From positions 59,106 to 123,105 of the forward strand of contig JAYNII010000003.1 in assembly GCA_038108875.1 (NCBI GenBank): a stretch of 64,000 bases of DNA. The letters are read 5' to 3'. How positions within the stretch are numbered: the stretch's first letter is position 1; each line of letters opens with the position of its first letter. Shown here in pieces: positions 52,226-61,012 of the stretch. Origin of the DNA: VMDH01 sp038108875. GTDB lineage: Bacteria; Pseudomonadota; Gammaproteobacteria; Magnimaribacterales; D2472. A program made the position numbers and the translations under genes. Below the pieces are notes generated by a model. The model did not search any database, had not been told where the DNA came from, and saw only the letters and a list, made by a program, of their open reading frames with translations.

Positions 52226-52854
52226 CGGTTGATTATTCTATGAATATCTTGAACGGCTTTACCCACATCTTGAGCACCTAGTATTCCATCTGAGATAGCA
52301 ATCATATCAAAATTAGATGCTATTTTAGTGGTTAAATTGTTTGAATTTATTCCGCCCACAAGAGCAGTAGGCAGCTCCCTGAAACTTGTTATTTTTTGAA
52401 ATTGCTCCGAGCTAAGAATGCTTGCATTACTTTTAGTTTGTGATTTCGCAAAAGCCCCAAAGGAGACGTAATCACAGTAAGCATCTTTTGCTCGCAGAGC
52501 AAGCCCAAGATAACCGTAGCAGCTCACTCCGACAATCTTGTCTTTTAGGATAGATTTTATCAGGTATGGGTCACCATCACTTTGACCTATATGTGTTCCA
52601 TCAAAGCCAAACCTATTTACAAGCTCCCAATGATTATTTACCAAAGAAATGCCGTCGACGTTCCTAATGAGAATTAAAGAGTCTTGCAATTTAGTCTTAT
52701 CAACCTTCAATAGGAAGGACTTGGAAAATCGAAATTGAAATACTTTTACGCCCAACTCTATACAGTTTTTGATATCGCAATGAATTTTTTTGCTCCAATT
52801 GTGTTCATTAACAATTAGGTGAATACCTTGAAGTTGGGATTTGAGTTTATTCAA
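52222..52854 (-). CDS. thiE: Thiamine-phosphate synthase family protein
   Basis: The 210-residue TIM-barrel protein has degenerate but ordered ThiE motifs: FQFRF (QxRxK), LVNNHWELV (NDxxxLA), GTHIGQSDGDP, GVSCYGYLG (usual GxSxH), YVSFGAFAKSQTKSN and ALVGGINSNN. It joins HMP-PP and thiazole phosphate to thiamine phosphate. Several substitutions relative to E. coli ThiE weaken the activity call. Placement beside hemL is common in gammaproteobacteria. It overlaps hemJ by 4 bases. Confidence 0.8.
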   Translation of the reverse strand: MNKLKSQLQGIHLIVNEHNWSKKIHCDIKNCIELGVKVFQFRFSKSFLLKVDKTKLQDSLILIRNVDGISLVNNHWELVNRFGFDGTHIGQSDGDPYLIKSILKDKIVGVSCYGYLGLALRAKDAYCDYVSFGAFAKSQTKSNASILSSEQFQKITSFRELPTALVGGINSNNLTTKIASNFDMIAISDGILGAQDVGKAVQDIHRIINR

Positions 52855-53276
52855 AATTTTAAGACAGCACTGATAAGAATCATCAATAGCAGAATTACAG
52901 GCAATTCGTTAAAAATTCTCATTTGTTTACTTGTCCATGTGGACTTATTAGATTCAAGATCTGTGATCAATTTCCAGCAGTAAAGATGATAGATTAACAA
53001 CGATAAGGTTAAACTGAGTTTTAACATGATCCATCGTTGGGTTAATAAGTAATCCAATCCGCCCAAACTACTAACTAGATAAAGCCCCATGCCCGCTGCT
53101 AACAAACCCATAGGAAAGGTAAATCGGAATAGTTTTCTCTGCATGAGCGTAAGAGTGTCTTTGGTTGCTTGATTATTAGACTCAATAAAATAGACAAATA
53201 AACGGGGTAAATAAAAGATACCTGCAAACCAAGCAAACATAAAAAATATATGAAATATTTTGAACCACAAATACAT
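52851..53276 (-). CDS. hemJ: Protoporphyrinogen oxidase HemJ
   Basis: The 141-residue inner-membrane protein has four helices. WFKIFHIFFMFAWFAGIFYLPRLFVY carries the conserved His and Arg. LMQRKLFRFTFPMGLLAAGMGLYLV and WIMLKLSLTLSLLIYHLYCW follow, as in HemJ. It oxidises protoporphyrinogen IX in haem synthesis. It heads a hemJ-thiE-hemL-kinase run with 4-base overlaps. It is divergent from erpA with 83 bases between starts. Confidence 0.9.
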   Translation of the reverse strand: MYLWFKIFHIFFMFAWFAGIFYLPRLFVYFIESNNQATKDTLTLMQRKLFRFTFPMGLLAAGMGLYLVSSLGGLDYLLTQRWIMLKLSLTLSLLIYHLYCWKLITDLESNKSTWTSKQMRIFNELPVILLLMILISAVLKF

Positions 53277-53359
53277 CTCTACATTGTAGTGCCTTCAAGA
53301 CTTCCAAGAAAGATAACAAGGAATATTGAGAATCAATAATTCAGACTTATAATTATGGT

Positions 53360-53698
53360 GTGAGTATAGACAACTTCCATTCTATCGAACCTACTGCTAA
53401 AGCATTAGAGCGTATTTCTGTTCTTTCCACCCAACAGGCGTCTAATCAATTTAGGGTATACGTCACTGGCGGAGGTTGCTCTGGATTTCAATACGGTTTT
53501 AAGTTTGATCCTGACATTGCCTTTGATGATGATGTTCAACATTTTGATAAGGTTGCTATATTAGTTGATGCTCTCTCTTATCCCTATCTGTTTGGATCGA
53601 AGCTAGATTTTGTAGAGGATTTGGGCGGCTCAAGATTTGTTATTCATAACCCCAATGCAAAAACCACTTGTGGGTGCGGCGAATCTTTTGCTATTTAA
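53360..53698 (+). CDS. erpA: Iron-sulfur cluster insertion protein ErpA
   Basis: This 112-residue A-type carrier starts at GTG. FRVYVTGGGCSGFQYGFKF has the first Cys, and TTCGCGESF the C-terminal pair. It passes Fe-S clusters to apoproteins, including those of isoprenoid synthesis. Length matches E. coli ErpA (114). It ends inside the convergent anmK gene by 8 bases, the conserved erpA/anmK neighbourhood. Confidence 0.94.
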   Translation: MSIDNFHSIEPTAKALERISVLSTQQASNQFRVYVTGGGCSGFQYGFKFDPDIAFDDDVQHFDKVAILVDALSYPYLFGSKLDFVEDLGGSRFVIHNPNAKTTCGCGESFAI

Positions 53699-54779
53699 AT
53701 TGCAGGATTGATCCTAGCAAAGATTTAACTCCAGTTTGGGCAACTGGTATTTTTTGATTGGTAATTCTCATATATGCCATCCAGGCAAATGCCATCGACT
53801 CAATAGCTTGAGGATGAATTCCAATTTCCTCAGTCGTGGAGATATTTTTTTGGCAGAGTTCAATTAAGCGGCTCAATAAATATTTGTTCTTAGCACCTCC
53901 ACCGCATACGTAAATATTTTTGCAATCCTTGTGAATATGGACAGTTTTAGCAATACTCTGCGCAGTGACTTCGGTTAATGTAGCGAGCGCATCCTCAGGA
54001 CGTAAACGCAAGATCTGATGGGGAATAAATTTAAAATTGAAAACTTCCTTGCCAGTCGAGAATGGATGTTTGTGCTTAAATTCTTTATGCATAAGCATTG
54101 CTTGCACTAGCTCAATCTTAATACTGCCTTTGCTGGCTAATGCACCATTAAGGTCATAGGGTTTGTTTAAACGCTCACGACAATAGGTATCTATAAGAGC
54201 ATTGCCGGGACCAATATCAGATCCAAAAAATGATGCGCTCTTTACCACTGTGTAATTGGATATCCCGCCAATATTAATTACCATGCTTGGTTTTTTGAAT
54301 GCATGCATCTTGGCATGAAAAGGGGGTACTAGTGGGGCGCCTTCCCCGCCTGCAGCAATATGACTGTTCCTAAAATCAAATATCACAGGCACCTTAAATA
54401 TTTTAGCCATTGGATGAGGGCTTCCAAGTTGTAAGGAAAATGGAGCAGGGCTTTTGGGAGCATGCCAAACAGTTTGACCTGATAATGCTATGCCTTTTAC
54501 TTGATTGCTTCTGATTCTGAGCCTATTCACAAACCTTTGCACCGCTTGGGCAAATACTAGACCGATTTGCGCATCTAATCTTCCAAAGTTATCAAGATGT
54601 ATTGCAGGAGTTTTGATTATTTCAAACAATTCATTAGAGATCTTTTTTGGATATGCGTATGAATCAAAAGCTATAAGTTTTGGCTTATTATCTTTAATAA
54701 CGATAGCGCATACGTCTATTCCATTCATACTGGTGCCACTCATGGTACCTATAAAAATATCAGAGGCGATCTTATTCAT
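53691..54779 (-). CDS. anmK: Anhydro-N-acetylmuramic acid kinase
   Basis: The 362-residue sugar kinase of the ASKHA fold has IGTMSGTSMNGIDVCAI, GLALSGQTVWHAP-like text (ALSGQTVWHAP), RNSHIAAGGEGAPLVPPFH, NIGGISNYT, DIGPGNALID and YVCGGGAKNKYLL. It phosphorylates and opens anhydro-MurNAc during murein recycling. It overlaps the upstream M23 peptidase by 8 bases. Confidence 0.95.
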   Translation of the reverse strand: MNKIASDIFIGTMSGTSMNGIDVCAIVIKDNKPKLIAFDSYAYPKKISNELFEIIKTPAIHLDNFGRLDAQIGLVFAQAVQRFVNRLRIRSNQVKGIALSGQTVWHAPKSPAPFSLQLGSPHPMAKIFKVPVIFDFRNSHIAAGGEGAPLVPPFHAKMHAFKKPSMVINIGGISNYTVVKSASFFGSDIGPGNALIDTYCRERLNKPYDLNGALASKGSIKIELVQAMLMHKEFKHKHPFSTGKEVFNFKFIPHQILRLRPEDALATLTEVTAQSIAKTVHIHKDCKNIYVCGGGAKNKYLLSRLIELCQKNISTTEEIGIHPQAIESMAFAWMAYMRITNQKIPVAQTGVKSLLGSILQFK

Positions 54780-56007
54780 TTTCTTCTTTCAGTATAAATC
54801 TATTAAGCAAGTCTTCGTAATTTTCTAAAGTTTGTGTAAATACCTCTTTATCTTTTTTACTAATAGGTTCGGCAGAGGGTAATTCAACCTTGACTGGATC
54901 AGCTGGTTTGTTGTTTACCTTAAATTCATAATGGAGATGGGGTCCTGTTGCAAGACCTGAAGATCCAACGTAACCAATTGTTTGACCTTGTTTAACTTTT
55001 GAGCCAAGCTTTGTATCTGGATGAAATCTATCCATGTGAGCATAGAGCGTGGTAATTTCTCCTCCGTGTCTAATTTCGATTGCATTCCCATAGCCACCAC
55101 GAGTGCCTCTTTGAATGATCACTCCTTCTCCTGTAGACCTGATGGGTGTTCCACGATTCGCTGCATAATCTACCCCATTGTGGGCTTTGATTCTATTAAG
55201 TACAGGGTGTTTTCTCTTGGGATTAAAGTGCGAACTTATATAGGCAAAATCTAGAGGGGCTCTTAGAAATGCTTTTTTTAGACTTTTACCTTGTCTATCA
55301 AAATATGCATAATTCTCAAAATCTCCGAATCTGAGCGCATGATATGTTTGATTTTGATTTTTAAATTCTGCATAAAGAATGCTGCCGTTTGCTGACTGAG
55401 TTCCGTTTATAAAAGGAGTTTCGTATAAAACAAAAAAAGTATCACCCTCTCTGACATCAAAAACAAAATCTATATCCCATCCAAATAAATAGGCAAAATC
55501 CATAATAATGCTTTCTGGCATGCCTGCATCTACCCCACCCATATAAAAAGAGTCTTTGATAATCCCTGAGTGATAGCTCAACACAAACTCTCTTTGCTTA
55601 GGTAGCTTAATGATTTGTTTATTGGTTTGATCAAGATCTATTTCATAAGATTCGAAGTTTTCTTTTTGGAGAATTATCTTTGTGATTTCGTCTTCCTCGA
55701 CCTCAAAGGTGAACTTATCTCCAGGCTTGATTTTGGTAAGGATTTTTTTCTTATCGTTTTTAAGCAGTGAATAGGTTGTATTTAAAGGAACGCCATATTT
55801 CTCGAAAATAACTGTAAGACTGTCTCCATTCTGGACAGCATACACTTCCTTATAGGTATTTTTCTCAAGTGAAACTATTGGGTTAATGCTTCCCTCTACT
55901 GCAACGCTGAGTTCTTTGTTGTTTTGATCTTCAGCAAGTTGGAGTACTCCAAGGATTACTAAGATAGCAACTAACAGCCCCCCCAAGACCCTCATCAAAT
56001 TACTCAT
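54772..56007 (-). CDS. M23 family murein endopeptidase (MepM/YebA-like)
   Basis: The 411-residue envelope protein has an N-terminal membrane anchor (VLGGLLVAILVILGVLQLA). An OapA/LysM-like module (YAVQNGDSLTVIFEKYGVPL) and a middle domain follow. The LytM catalytic domain has HNGVDYAANRGTPI (zinc His and Asp), TLYAHMDRF and LHYEFKVN. It cuts cross-bridges for cell-wall growth. It lies 2 bases after putA and overlaps anmK, with which it forms a wall-recycling pair. Confidence 0.92.
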   Translation of the reverse strand: MSNLMRVLGGLLVAILVILGVLQLAEDQNNKELSVAVEGSINPIVSLEKNTYKEVYAVQNGDSLTVIFEKYGVPLNTTYSLLKNDKKKILTKIKPGDKFTFEVEEDEITKIILQKENFESYEIDLDQTNKQIIKLPKQREFVLSYHSGIIKDSFYMGGVDAGMPESIIMDFAYLFGWDIDFVFDVREGDTFFVLYETPFINGTQSANGSILYAEFKNQNQTYHALRFGDFENYAYFDRQGKSLKKAFLRAPLDFAYISSHFNPKRKHPVLNRIKAHNGVDYAANRGTPIRSTGEGVIIQRGTRGGYGNAIEIRHGGEITTLYAHMDRFHPDTKLGSKVKQGQTIGYVGSSGLATGPHLHYEFKVNNKPADPVKVELPSAEPISKKDKEVFTQTLENYEDLLNRFILKEENE

Positions 56008-56009
56008 AA

Positions 56010-59000
56010 TTAATGCTCTTCTTCGAGGTTTAGTAAGTCTGCATTGCCACCGAACGCAACAGTATTGGTGGTAATAACTATCTCATCCATAAATTGAGGT
56101 AAATAATGCGGTCCCCCAGCTTTAAAGCCGGTCCCAGATTTACCAATACCTCCAAATGGTTGCGAGCCAACTACTGCTCCAATTGTGTCTCTGTTAATGT
56201 AGGTATTACCTGCCTTAATAATTTGAGTAATGAATTGTTCTTTACTTTCTATCCTTGATTGAATACCTAGGGTTAGACCAAATCCTTTGGCTTGTATTGC
56301 CTCTAAATGTTCTTTTAACTGAGCTGTTTTATAGGGAAGAATATGTAATATAGGTCCAAATTTTTCTTCATTAATTTCGTCTAGAGAATTTATTCTAATT
56401 ATTGTGGGGCCAACCCATTGATGGGCTAATTCCTGTGGAACATCTATAGAAAATACTTCATTACCTTTTGATTTGGCATGCTTAATGTATTCGACCAAAG
56501 CTTTTGCCATGTTTTTGGTAATAATGGGCCCAATATCTGTAGCAAAATCTTGACTGGCTCCAATAATAAGTTCGCTCATGGCGCCAGTTAATAAATTCCA
56601 AAAATCTTTAAAAACTGATTCATCTATTAAAATTATTCTTAAAGCAGAGCATCGCTGTCCAGCGCTTCCAAAAGCTGAGCGAATAACATCATCACAGCTT
56701 TGTTCAAGGAGAGCGCTTGAATCAATAATCATGGCATTCAATCCACCAGTTTCAGCTATTAAGGGTATGATTGCTCCATCTCTGGCTGAGATATTTTGAT
56801 GGATCTTTTTAGCGGTGGCCAGAGAGCCAGTAAAGGCAACTCCATCAATATTAGGAAGTGTCGTCAGGTGATTGCCTAGTTCGCCTTCTCCCAGAAATAG
56901 GTGTATTGCATCTTTAGGCAATCCAGCTTCAATAAAGATTTTAATCAATTCGTTAGCAATAAGGGGAGTATGTTCTGAGGGTTTAGCAATCACGGTATTT
57001 CCGCACACCAAGGCTCCAGCAATCTGACCGCAAGTTATCGCTAGAGGAAAATTCCAAGGACTAATACAAACAAAGATACCTTTGGGAATAAAGCTCAAGA
57101 CATTTGTTTCCCCGGTAGGCCCCTCTAGATATTTTTTAGTAGCAAGGACTACTTTTGCTTGTTCTGCGTAGTACCTTAAGAAATCAATTGCTTCTCTTAC
57201 CTCATCTACTGCATCTCTTAGGGTTTTGCCTGCCTCGTTGACAAGCAGGAATATAAATCTAGCTTTTTGCTGCTCAAGCATAGTAGCTACATTACAAAGA
57301 ACCTCTGCTCTTTTATGAACACTTAAAGTTTGCCAAATTGATGAAGGTCTTAGCGCTGTAAGGTTTTGCTCTTTTTCAAGGCAGAATTCTTCAATCGTTC
57401 CTAATTTTTTTGATGTTCCAATAACAAATCTATCCTGAGGTTTAGATTGAATAACTTTAAACTCAGAAAAACATTGTGCTTTAAAAACATTTTTGTCCCA
57501 AGTTTTAAGGGCTTTCTGTAATTCCACTAAATTGCTTGCTTCACTCATATCAAATCCCTGTGAGTTTAATCTATTTTTAAAAAGCTGTTTTGGGTCTGCT
57601 AGTGGGCTTGTAATGCCCTTCTTACCAAGAATTTTCTTAAGAGGAGATTGTGTTAGTAGCTCTGTCTTTAAAGACTTGTCAAATAGACGATTAACAAATG
57701 AGCTATTGGCTCCATTTTCTAGCAATCTCCTAACTAGATAAGGTAATAAGTCTTTATATGCTCCCACCGGTGCATAGATTGATACTTTTGGGAACGGGTC
57801 TAAAATTGAAGCAGCATTCTTGTATATCAGCTCTCCCATGCCAAATAATCTTTGAAATTCAACCGTTTTGTTGAATTCACTTGCTAGGCTATGGACTGCT
57901 GCTATGGTGTGGGCATTATGGGTTGCAAATTTACACTTCAGATTTTTATTGAGAATAAGTTTTTTTGCGCACACTAAATAGTTTAGGTCTGTATGGGCTT
58001 TTGAAGTGAACACAGGGTAACTCTCATAACCTTTGATTTGAGACTGTTTTATCTCATAATCCCAGTAAGCACCTTTTACAAGCCTTACATGAAGACCAGG
58101 TCTTTCCAGAGCTTTTTTTTCAATGAATTCGATCACGTCCAGAGCTCGTCTTCCATAAGCTTGGATCGCTATACCGAAATCTTTCCATTCTTGTAAGTCA
58201 GTATCGGCAAGGATAGCTTGAAATACCAGCAAACTTAGAGATAACCTGTCTTGCTCTTCAGCATCGATAGTAATTTCCACATTTAATGATGCAGCAAGTT
58301 TGCACAATTGTAAGATTTTTGGAACTAACCTTTCTAATGCCACAGATTGTTTATGGGTATAGTAATTAGGTTCCAACGCAGATAGCTTGATAGAAATCCC
58401 ATGCTTGCATGCACTTTGTTTATTTAAATTACCTATAGCAACCACTGCATCTTCATAAGCAAGGTAATAATTCTTAGCCTGTGAACTGTTCCTTGCAGCT
58501 TCACCCAACATATCAAAGGAGCATGGGGATTCATTAATTAAGTTAAGTTTTTTGATCTCGTTTATGTCGGATGCGCATACAAATTCTTTGCTCAGAATTT
58601 GCATGGCCATTAGCACCGCCTCTCTTATGGGAACCTCGCCTGATTTTGAAACCAGTTTATCTAACCAGTCATTATTTAATTTTGGTTTGACGATTTTGCC
58701 CGCGATAAGAAGACCCCAAGTTGCTGCATTAACCAGTAGGCTGTCTGATTTGTTGAGATGCTCTTTCCATTTAGAGTGGGAAAGTTTTTCTTTGATGAGT
58801 TCATCTCTGGTTTTGTTGTCTGGAATCCTCAGCAATGACTCTGCCAAACACATCAAAGCAACTCCTTCCTTATTGGATAAGCCGTATTCTGCTAAAAAAG
58901 CATCCAGCTTTGTTTGAGCGGATTTTTGAGTTCTGCATGCTCTAACTATTTTTTCTGCAATCTGATCGATTGAAGGGTTTTTTAGAAATTCAGCTTCAGC

Positions 59001-59069
59001 GACCAGTTTTTCCACGAGCACGGCTTCATTTGAAAACTTATTAATGCTTAGGTTATTCTCAGCTATCAC
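56010..59069 (-). CDS. putA: Bifunctional proline dehydrogenase/P5C dehydrogenase
   Basis: The 1019-residue protein oxidises proline to glutamate in two steps with substrate channelling. The FAD-dependent PRODH barrel includes GISIKLSAL, DAEEQDRL, RLVKGAYWDYE and FATHNAHT. The aldehyde dehydrogenase half has SPWNFPLAI, KPSEHTPLIA, VAFTGSLATA, AETGG and GSAGQRCSALR with the nucleophile Cys. There is no N-terminal ribbon-helix-helix, so it does not autoregulate as the enteric protein does. It is the longest gene in the window. Confidence 0.95.
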   Translation of the reverse strand: MIAENNLSINKFSNEAVLVEKLVAEAEFLKNPSIDQIAEKIVRACRTQKSAQTKLDAFLAEYGLSNKEGVALMCLAESLLRIPDNKTRDELIKEKLSHSKWKEHLNKSDSLLVNAATWGLLIAGKIVKPKLNNDWLDKLVSKSGEVPIREAVLMAMQILSKEFVCASDINEIKKLNLINESPCSFDMLGEAARNSSQAKNYYLAYEDAVVAIGNLNKQSACKHGISIKLSALEPNYYTHKQSVALERLVPKILQLCKLAASLNVEITIDAEEQDRLSLSLLVFQAILADTDLQEWKDFGIAIQAYGRRALDVIEFIEKKALERPGLHVRLVKGAYWDYEIKQSQIKGYESYPVFTSKAHTDLNYLVCAKKLILNKNLKCKFATHNAHTIAAVHSLASEFNKTVEFQRLFGMGELIYKNAASILDPFPKVSIYAPVGAYKDLLPYLVRRLLENGANSSFVNRLFDKSLKTELLTQSPLKKILGKKGITSPLADPKQLFKNRLNSQGFDMSEASNLVELQKALKTWDKNVFKAQCFSEFKVIQSKPQDRFVIGTSKKLGTIEEFCLEKEQNLTALRPSSIWQTLSVHKRAEVLCNVATMLEQQKARFIFLLVNEAGKTLRDAVDEVREAIDFLRYYAEQAKVVLATKKYLEGPTGETNVLSFIPKGIFVCISPWNFPLAITCGQIAGALVCGNTVIAKPSEHTPLIANELIKIFIEAGLPKDAIHLFLGEGELGNHLTTLPNIDGVAFTGSLATAKKIHQNISARDGAIIPLIAETGGLNAMIIDSSALLEQSCDDVIRSAFGSAGQRCSALRIILIDESVFKDFWNLLTGAMSELIIGASQDFATDIGPIITKNMAKALVEYIKHAKSKGNEVFSIDVPQELAHQWVGPTIIRINSLDEINEEKFGPILHILPYKTAQLKEHLEAIQAKGFGLTLGIQSRIESKEQFITQIIKAGNTYINRDTIGAVVGSQPFGGIGKSGTGFKAGGPHYLPQFMDEIVITTNTVAFGGNADLLNLEEEH

Positions 59070-59077
59070 TTGGGTTT

Positions 59078-59770
59078 TCAGACAATACTAAATTCTAGGT
59101 TACCAATTCCCTGTATTTCAGCTCTCACAGAATCACCTTTATTGAGCTGCCCAACACCTTCGGGAGTTCCAGTAAATATTACATCTCCAGGCTTTAAAGT
59201 TACCTGTTCAGAAAGAATAGAGATAAGGCTGGCAATATCCCACTCCATTAATGAAATATTACTAGATTGTTTAATCTCATGATTAACAGCAAGCGTAATA
59301 GCAGCATCGCTTAATATATCTGTTTTTCTAATAATCTCAGAGATTGGTCCAGAGTAATCAAATCCTTTTGAAAGATCCCATGGTTTTCCCGCCTCTTTAA
59401 AAGTATTTTGTAAATCTCTCTTAGTTAAATCTACTCCAACTGCATATCCAAAAATTAAAGCTGGTACATCTTTTATCTTAATATTGGCACCACCCTTTTG
59501 CAGGAAGACCACTAGCTCAACTTCATGATGGAGATTGTTTGTTTTAGACGGGTAAGGTATTTCTTTTATTTGAGTTAATGCTTGCGGTGGTTTAGAAAAG
59601 AAGAATGGTTCCTTTTTATCAACCTCTGATCCCATTTCTTTAGCATGGGCGGCATAATTTTTTCCAACACAATAAATCTTTCCAACCGGAAACAATGCTG
59701 TTTCGTCTTTAATTTTCATCCCTCTAATAGTGGGAGGGAAAATGAATTCCATATGAGAACTTTCTGTCAT
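59078..59770 (-). CDS. Fumarylacetoacetate hydrolase family protein
   Basis: This 230-residue protein has IYCVGKNYAAHAKEMG, PFFFSKPPQAL, LHHEVELVVFL (metal-binding Glu pair) and FTGTPEGVGQLNKGD. The set is typical of YcgM-like FAH proteins, which act on fumarylpyruvate, acylpyruvates or oxaloacetate. It lies 8 bases upstream of putA. Substrate unproved. It is divergent from tyrS with 36 bases between starts. Confidence 0.88.
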   Translation of the reverse strand: MTESSHMEFIFPPTIRGMKIKDETALFPVGKIYCVGKNYAAHAKEMGSEVDKKEPFFFSKPPQALTQIKEIPYPSKTNNLHHEVELVVFLQKGGANIKIKDVPALIFGYAVGVDLTKRDLQNTFKEAGKPWDLSKGFDYSGPISEIIRKTDILSDAAITLAVNHEIKQSSNISLMEWDIASLISILSEQVTLKPGDVIFTGTPEGVGQLNKGDSVRAEIQGIGNLEFSIV

Positions 59771-59806
59771 CTAAATATCTCCAGATTCATACTATAATAA
59801 ATCACT

Positions 59807-61000
59807 ATGTCAAAAGATGCTCTAAAGCTTATCAAAAGAGGAGTTGATGAGTTTATTGGTGAAAAGGAATTAGTCAAAAAACTCTCGAAGAAGAAAAATC
59901 TCATTGTTAAAGCAGGCTTTGATCCAACAGCCCCCGATTTGCATCTCGGCCATACAGTCTTAATCAATAAGCTAAAGCATTTCCAAGATCTAGGGCACAG
60001 AGTCATTTTTTTAATTGGAGATTTTACCGGGATGATAGGAGATCCATCAGGAAAAAATAAAACCAGACCCACATTAAACAAAGAGGACATTAAAGAAAAT
60101 GCTAGGACCTATAAAAAACAGATTTTTAAAATACTAGATCCTAAAAAGACAGAGGTTCTATTTAATTCAAGTTGGTGTGCTAAGCTTGGTGCTGAAGGGA
60201 TCATAAAGTTAGCTGCAAATTATAATCTAGCAAGGATGCTAGAAAGAGAGGACTTCAATACTCGCTATAAAAACAACCAAAGCATCGCCATTCATGAATT
60301 TTTATATCCCTTAATCCAGGCATATGATTCCATAGCGCTGGAAGCAGATGTAGAGCTTGGTGGAACTGATCAAAAATTTAATTTGCTTGTAGGTCGCGAA
60401 ATGCAAAGAGCTTTTGATCAAGAACCTCAAGCGGTTATAACCGTTCCTCTGCTTGAGGGGCTTGATGGAGTTAAGAAGATGTCAAAGTCATTAGGTAATT
60501 ACGTTGGCATTGATGAGCCACCAGAAGAAATGTTTGGCAAGATTATGTCTATTTCTGATGACCTCATGTGGCGTTGGTTTGACCTCTTAAGCTTTAGGTC
60601 AACACAGGAAATTGGTGAATTGAAGAAGCAACAAAAACTAGGAAGAAACCCTAGGGATATAAAAATACTTCTTGCCAAAGAGCTTATCGAACGTTTTCAT
60701 TCAGCAAAAGCCGCTCAAACTGCAGAGCAAGCATTTATCAATAGATTTCAAAAAGGCATGGTTCCTCAAGACATTGAGGAAGTAAGGATTTCAATAAATG
60801 ACCAAGAAATACCTTTGCCTAATCTGCTAAAAGATGTGAATTTAGTTAGCAGTACTTCAGAGGCTTTGAGAATGATCAAGCAAGGGGCAGTAAGAATTAA
60901 TGATGAAAAGATTGGCGATCCTAGAACTATGATACCCATAAATAGCGATGCAATTTTTCAGGTAGGAAAGCGAAAAATCAAGAAAGTTTTTATTTCTTGA
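59807..61000 (+). CDS. tyrS: Tyrosyl-tRNA synthetase
   Basis: The 397-residue class I enzyme has FDPTAPDLHLGHTVLI with the HIGH-type motif HLGH, LEADVELGGTDQKFNLLVGRE, VKKMSKSLGN (KMSKS), and a C-terminal S4-like RNA-binding region (SEALRMIKQGAVRINDEKI). It charges tRNA-Tyr. The shorter insert and HLGH form match the TyrRS subfamily of Pseudomonas tyrZ type. Confidence 0.96.
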   Translation: MSKDALKLIKRGVDEFIGEKELVKKLSKKKNLIVKAGFDPTAPDLHLGHTVLINKLKHFQDLGHRVIFLIGDFTGMIGDPSGKNKTRPTLNKEDIKENARTYKKQIFKILDPKKTEVLFNSSWCAKLGAEGIIKLAANYNLARMLEREDFNTRYKNNQSIAIHEFLYPLIQAYDSIALEADVELGGTDQKFNLLVGREMQRAFDQEPQAVITVPLLEGLDGVKKMSKSLGNYVGIDEPPEEMFGKIMSISDDLMWRWFDLLSFRSTQEIGELKKQQKLGRNPRDIKILLAKELIERFHSAKAAQTAEQAFINRFQKGMVPQDIEEVRISINDQEIPLPNLLKDVNLVSSTSEALRMIKQGAVRINDEKIGDPRTMIPINSDAIFQVGKRKIKKVFIS

Positions 61001-61012
61001 TTTCAAGCTAAT

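Noticed and set aside
58552..58917. 121-codon ORF opposite putA
   Set aside because: Shadow of a conserved gene, without ribosome site or recognisable domain.
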